NCBI RefSeq assembly: GCF_003626975.1
Contig: NZ_CP032616.1
Location: 2,294,001 to 2,358,000 of the forward strand
Direction: 5' to 3'
Origin: Pseudomonas sp. DY-1
GTDB taxonomy: Bacteria; Pseudomonadota; Gammaproteobacteria; Pseudomonadales; Pseudomonadaceae
DNA length: 64,000 nt
Shown piece after piece: positions 61,165 to 64,000 of this stretch. The translations under genes and the position numbers were made by a program. Position 1 is the first letter of the stretch. Each line of letters starts with the position of its first letter. Below the pieces are notes generated by a model. It ran no database searches and was not told the origin of the DNA. It saw only the letters and a program-made list of their open reading frames with translations.

Positions 61165-61504
61165 GGAAACCTCCCTCAAGCTGATTGCGCTCAATGATGC
61201 GCGATTCCGCCCCATCCTGTGCACTCTCCGTGGCAATTAGCGGCGCGCAGGTAAAAGAAAATCCGCCATGTGGTTACTCGTCCTGCAATGCCCTGAATAA
61301 GGGTTTGTTACTCGATGCCGCCCTCCAGTTCCCCCTTTTCAAGCAGCCGTGCGCCGGCTCCAGAGCATGAAGACTGGGCACACCGAGAATGGCGGAGCTG
61401 GGGAGATGAAATCAGGAGGTGGCATTCGACAGAAGCGCGAGCTTGCAGAGAGAGGGGACCGGCAGCTGGCCAGGATCCTGGTCGCCGCGACGGGCCCGCA
61501 TCTT
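61165..61504. other. Intergenic region
   Basis: These 340 bases between two leftward genes hold no gene I can support. A short open frame at 61349-61570 on the plus strand lacks protein-like composition. The stop of the diguanylate cyclase is at the right end, and the promoter for the CAP-domain gene should lie near 61180-61260. Confidence 0.4.
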
Positions 61505-63265
61505 TCAATGGCATTCGATGCGGTTACGACCGCCCCGCTTGGCGCGATAGAGCGCCATGTCGCTGCGTGACAAGGTGGCCTCGGCGCTGACATCGGTGGG
61601 GTGGATAGTGGCAATACCAACGCTGACGGCCAGGGCCAGGCGCTCGTCGCCGTGAGGCAGCGGTGTGCGGTCCAGCTCCTGCTGGACACGTTGGGCGAAG
61701 ATCATGGCTTCGCCTACGGAGGCATTGCTCAGCGCCACCGCGAACTCTTCGCCGCCCATACGCCCGGCGGCGTCAGTGCGACGCAACTGGGCACAGAGAA
61801 TCGCCGAGAAGTGCCGCAGCGCGAGGTCTCCCACGGAATGGCCCCAACGATCATTGATTGACTTGAAGTGATCGAGGTCGAACATCAGGATTGCCGCGCA
61901 ATAGCCGACCGAGCGCTGCACACGCGCCAGTTCGCTCTCGAGCTGCTGCATGAAATGTCGGCGATTGGAGAGCTGGGTCAGCGAATCGGTGGTAGCGAAT
62001 ACCTGCAGTTCGGCTTCGATCAGCTTTCGCTCGGTAATATCGGTGATAAATCCGTGCCAGAGCACGCTGCCGTCCGCCAGGGGCCTGGGCCGCGCATCAC
62101 CCTGCCGCCAGGACGCGCCACAGCCCGGGAGCTGAACCCGGTATTCCAGGTGCCACGGCTTGAGGTCCCGCGCGGAAGTCTCAAGCGATCCGAGGTAAAG
62201 CGCGAGGTCGTCCGGGTGGATGATCGCATGCAGCGCGTCCGCGCTCTGCTCCAGTTGCTCCGGCGTCAGCCCGTAGATTTCGCGAACCCCGGCGCTGACA
62301 TAGGAAAAGTACGAGTGCCCATCCAGCCGTCGCCGGTACTGGAAGACCATGCCCGGAATCTCGTTGGTCAGGTCTGTCATCAACGCAGCGGTCTGCTGCA
62401 TCTTTTCGGACAGTGCCCGCATGGCGGTAATGTCGGTGGTCGTGCCTACCATGCGCAGCGGTTTGCCGAACTCATCGCGCTCAACCACCTTGCCGCGACT
62501 GCACACCCACTTGTAGCTTCCGTCCCGGCAACGCAGCCGGTGTTCCACTTCGTAGGCTTCGGTACGTCGCTCGAAGTGGGCCTGAATGGTTGCCTGCACG
62601 TAAGCCAGATCGTCCGGGTGGACGCGGGTGTAGCTCTCCTCGATGCGATTGCCGACCTCGTGGTCCGCGTACCCCAGCAAGGCTTTCCAGCCGGTGGAGT
62701 AGTGGATTTCGCCGGTCACCGCATTGCGATCCCAGATTCCGGTTCCACTTCCGGCGATGGCTGGCGCCAGGCGCCGCTCGCTTTCCTGCAGACGCTCCAG
62801 CTCCCGTCGATCCGACTCCTCACGTACCAGCACCCCAGCTGCAAGTTCAGCGAGATCGCGCAGCCCCTGGTGCTGCTCGACATCCAGATCTCGGGGCTGG
62901 TCGTGCAACAGGTAGAGCACGCCGAACAGGGCGCCATCCGCCCCCGGCAAAGAGCAGGCAGCGAGAAAGCGCAGGCCGGGCAAGACCTTCACCAGGTCGT
63001 GATTGCGCAAGTGCTCGTCCCTGTGGATATCAGGCACCACGAGCAGCGCATCGGTTTGGGTGACGTGAAAAAGAGGCAGGTGGCCATCCGGCAATGGGTC
63101 GACGAGTGTCCAGCCGTCACAGGCGCAAACCTGCTGGAGCCCCCTGTTGCCAGTGGTCAGGAGCGCGGCCCTGACGCCGAAATGTCGCCTGGCCATGCGG
63201 ACCAGGCCGTCGAATCGCTCATCTCTGGCGCCTTCCGGCGCGTTGGAACTGCTGGGCAACTGCAT
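61505..63265 (-). CDS. GAF-PAS-PAS-GGDEF diguanylate cyclase
   Basis: This 586-residue cytoplasmic protein has a GAF-like domain (about residues 20-150), a PAS/PAC domain (about 165-280, [22 protein letters not shown] and [22 protein letters not shown]), and a second PAS (about 300-415, [19 protein letters not shown]). The GGDEF domain has [25 protein letters not shown] and an upstream RRTD I-site. The catalytic residues are all present. The signals are unknown. No EAL domain follows. Confidence 0.92.
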   Translation of the reverse strand: MQLPSSSNAPEGARDERFDGLVRMARRHFGVRAALLTTGNRGLQQVCACDGWTLVDPLPDGHLPLFHVTQTDALLVVPDIHRDEHLRNHDLVKVLPGLRFLAACSLPGADGALFGVLYLLHDQPRDLDVEQHQGLRDLAELAAGVLVREESDRRELERLQESERRLAPAIAGSGTGIWDRNAVTGEIHYSTGWKALLGYADHEVGNRIEESYTRVHPDDLAYVQATIQAHFERRTEAYEVEHRLRCRDGSYKWVCSRGKVVERDEFGKPLRMVGTTTDITAMRALSEKMQQTAALMTDLTNEIPGMVFQYRRRLDGHSYFSYVSAGVREIYGLTPEQLEQSADALHAIIHPDDLALYLGSLETSARDLKPWHLEYRVQLPGCGASWRQGDARPRPLADGSVLWHGFITDITERKLIEAELQVFATTDSLTQLSNRRHFMQQLESELARVQRSVGYCAAILMFDLDHFKSINDRWGHSVGDLALRHFSAILCAQLRRTDAAGRMGGEEFAVALSNASVGEAMIFAQRVQQELDRTPLPHGDERLALAVSVGIATIHPTDVSAEATLSRSDMALYRAKRGGRNRIECH

Positions 63266-63456
63266 TCGGACTCCGCCTCGCAGGGGCTGCTACACCACCT
63301 GGCGCCTATTGGCCTGGTGATATGCAATCTAACCATAATGGCCAATTGGTGCCAGATTCTCCGCACGGGCGGGCTGACGAGTTGGCTGGCAGCTTCCCCC
63401 GTCGCCCCAGTAGAATCGCCACCCGTTTCCCCCAACGAACCAGCGAGAGAGCCGCC

Positions 63457-64000
63457 ATGGGCGCCCAGTGGAAAGCCAAACCCAAAGAAGCCGCCGCCAA
63501 CGCCCGAGGAAAGATCTTCGGCAAACTGGTGAAAGAGATCATGATCGCCGCGCGTAACGGCGCCGATCCGGACATGAACCCCAAGCTGCGTCTCGCCGTG
63601 CACCAGGCCAAGAAGGCCTCCATGCCGAAAGACACCCTGGAGCGCGCCATCAAGAAAGGCGCTGGCCTTTCCGGTGAAGTGGTCAACTACGAGCGCACCC
63701 TCTACGAAGGTTTCGCCCCGCACCGCGTGCCAGTAATCGTCGAGTGCCTGACCGATAACGTGAACCGTACCGTCGCCGAAGTGCGGGTGCTGTTCCGCAA
63801 GGGCCAACTGGGCACCTCCGGCTCGGTTGCCTGGGACTTCGACCACCTGGGCATGATCGAGGCAGAACCTGCCAGCGCCGATGCCGACGTGGAAGTGGCC
63901 GCCATCGAGGCCGGTGCCCAGGACTTCGAAGCCGCCGATGAAGGCGCCACCCTCTTCTACACCGACCCGACTGACCTGGACGCCGTGTGCAAGGCGCTGC
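63457..64000 (+). CDS. YebC/PmpR-family protein, truncated by window end
   Basis: The first 181 residues are in the window: [100 protein letters not shown]. This is the YebC/PmpR fold (three-domain, DNA- or ribosome-associated). The N terminus matches the YeeN-like subgroup rather than MAGHSKW-starting YebC. Members regulate transcription, and some ease translation of proline stretches. The gene runs off the right edge. Confidence 0.9.
   Translation, partial: MGAQWKAKPKEAAANARGKIFGKLVKEIMIAARNGADPDMNPKLRLAVHQAKKASMPKDTLERAIKKGAGLSGEVVNYERTLYEGFAPHRVPVIVECLTDNVNRTVAEVRVLFRKGQLGTSGSVAWDFDHLGMIEAEPASADADVEVAAIEAGAQDFEAADEGATLFYTDPTDLDAVCKAL

Noticed and set aside
61868..63532. A 554-codon open frame antisense to the GGDEF protein
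   Set aside because: The minus-strand frame has complete GAF, PAS and GGDEF motifs. This one has none.

Overview
The window looks like a high-GC Pseudomonas chromosome, most likely of the P. aeruginosa/P. resinovorans side of the genus. The evidence is gene content and order: an oprH-phoP-phoQ operon, pcpS, a two-component pair beside nrdA-nrdB with two N-terminal ATP cones in NrdA, a btuB-cobO-cobB operon behind a cobalamin riboswitch, and Pseudomonas-type REP palindromes. No rRNA, tRNA or CRISPR array was seen.

Layout. 1-2900: B12 uptake and salvage genes (cobB partial, cobO, btuB) under an AdoCbl riboswitch, all leftward. 2950-9830: housekeeping genes (HNH protein, O-methyltransferase, two NlpC/P60 hydrolases, sirtuin, 3-methyladenine glycosylase-like protein, TtcA, a J-domain protein, a Yip1-like membrane protein, a SprT-like protein). 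9960-14925: a leftward acyl-CoA catabolic cluster (acyl-CoA dehydrogenase, amidohydrolase, acyl-CoA ligase, class III CoA transferase). 15030-18320: bacteriohemerythrin with an ANR-type box, DctA with a sigma54-type promoter, an AraC regulator. 18400-24710: PhoQ/PhoP/OprH with four tandem PhoP half-sites, a candidate structured RNA, PcpS, and a second two-component system. 24711-30122: the nrdA control region, nrdA, nrdB and a hairpin-rich transcribed tail ending in a strong terminator.

30570-48890 is the accessory part. It holds an SDR/LysR divergent pair, an unusual degenerate HD-GYP/LuxR regulator divergent from a secreted alpha/beta hydrolase, a decayed IS1182-type element, HchA with a LuxR regulator, a MITE-like miniature sharing the IS ends, an RND-pump fragment joined to a RAYT transposase fragment with its REP, and then a resistance island: arsR-arsH-gapdh-arsJ (organoarsenical efflux) with an arsC remnant, a divergent ArsR/ArsO pair, and a SCO/multicopper-oxidase pair. 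Two frameshifted BRO-N antirepressor-like genes lie in direct orientation on either side of this island. The left one keeps a C4-type antisense RNA upstream, complementary to its own ribosome-binding region.

48940-64000 returns to scattered single genes: TenA, a protein of unknown function with a methyltransferase-like N terminus, a Tat-exported intradiol dioxygenase, two diguanylate cyclases, a DUF417 protein, two LysR regulators with an ureidoglycine aminohydrolase-like cupin and a quinone reductase, a large lipoprotein, a CAP-domain protein, and the start of a YebC/PmpR-family gene.
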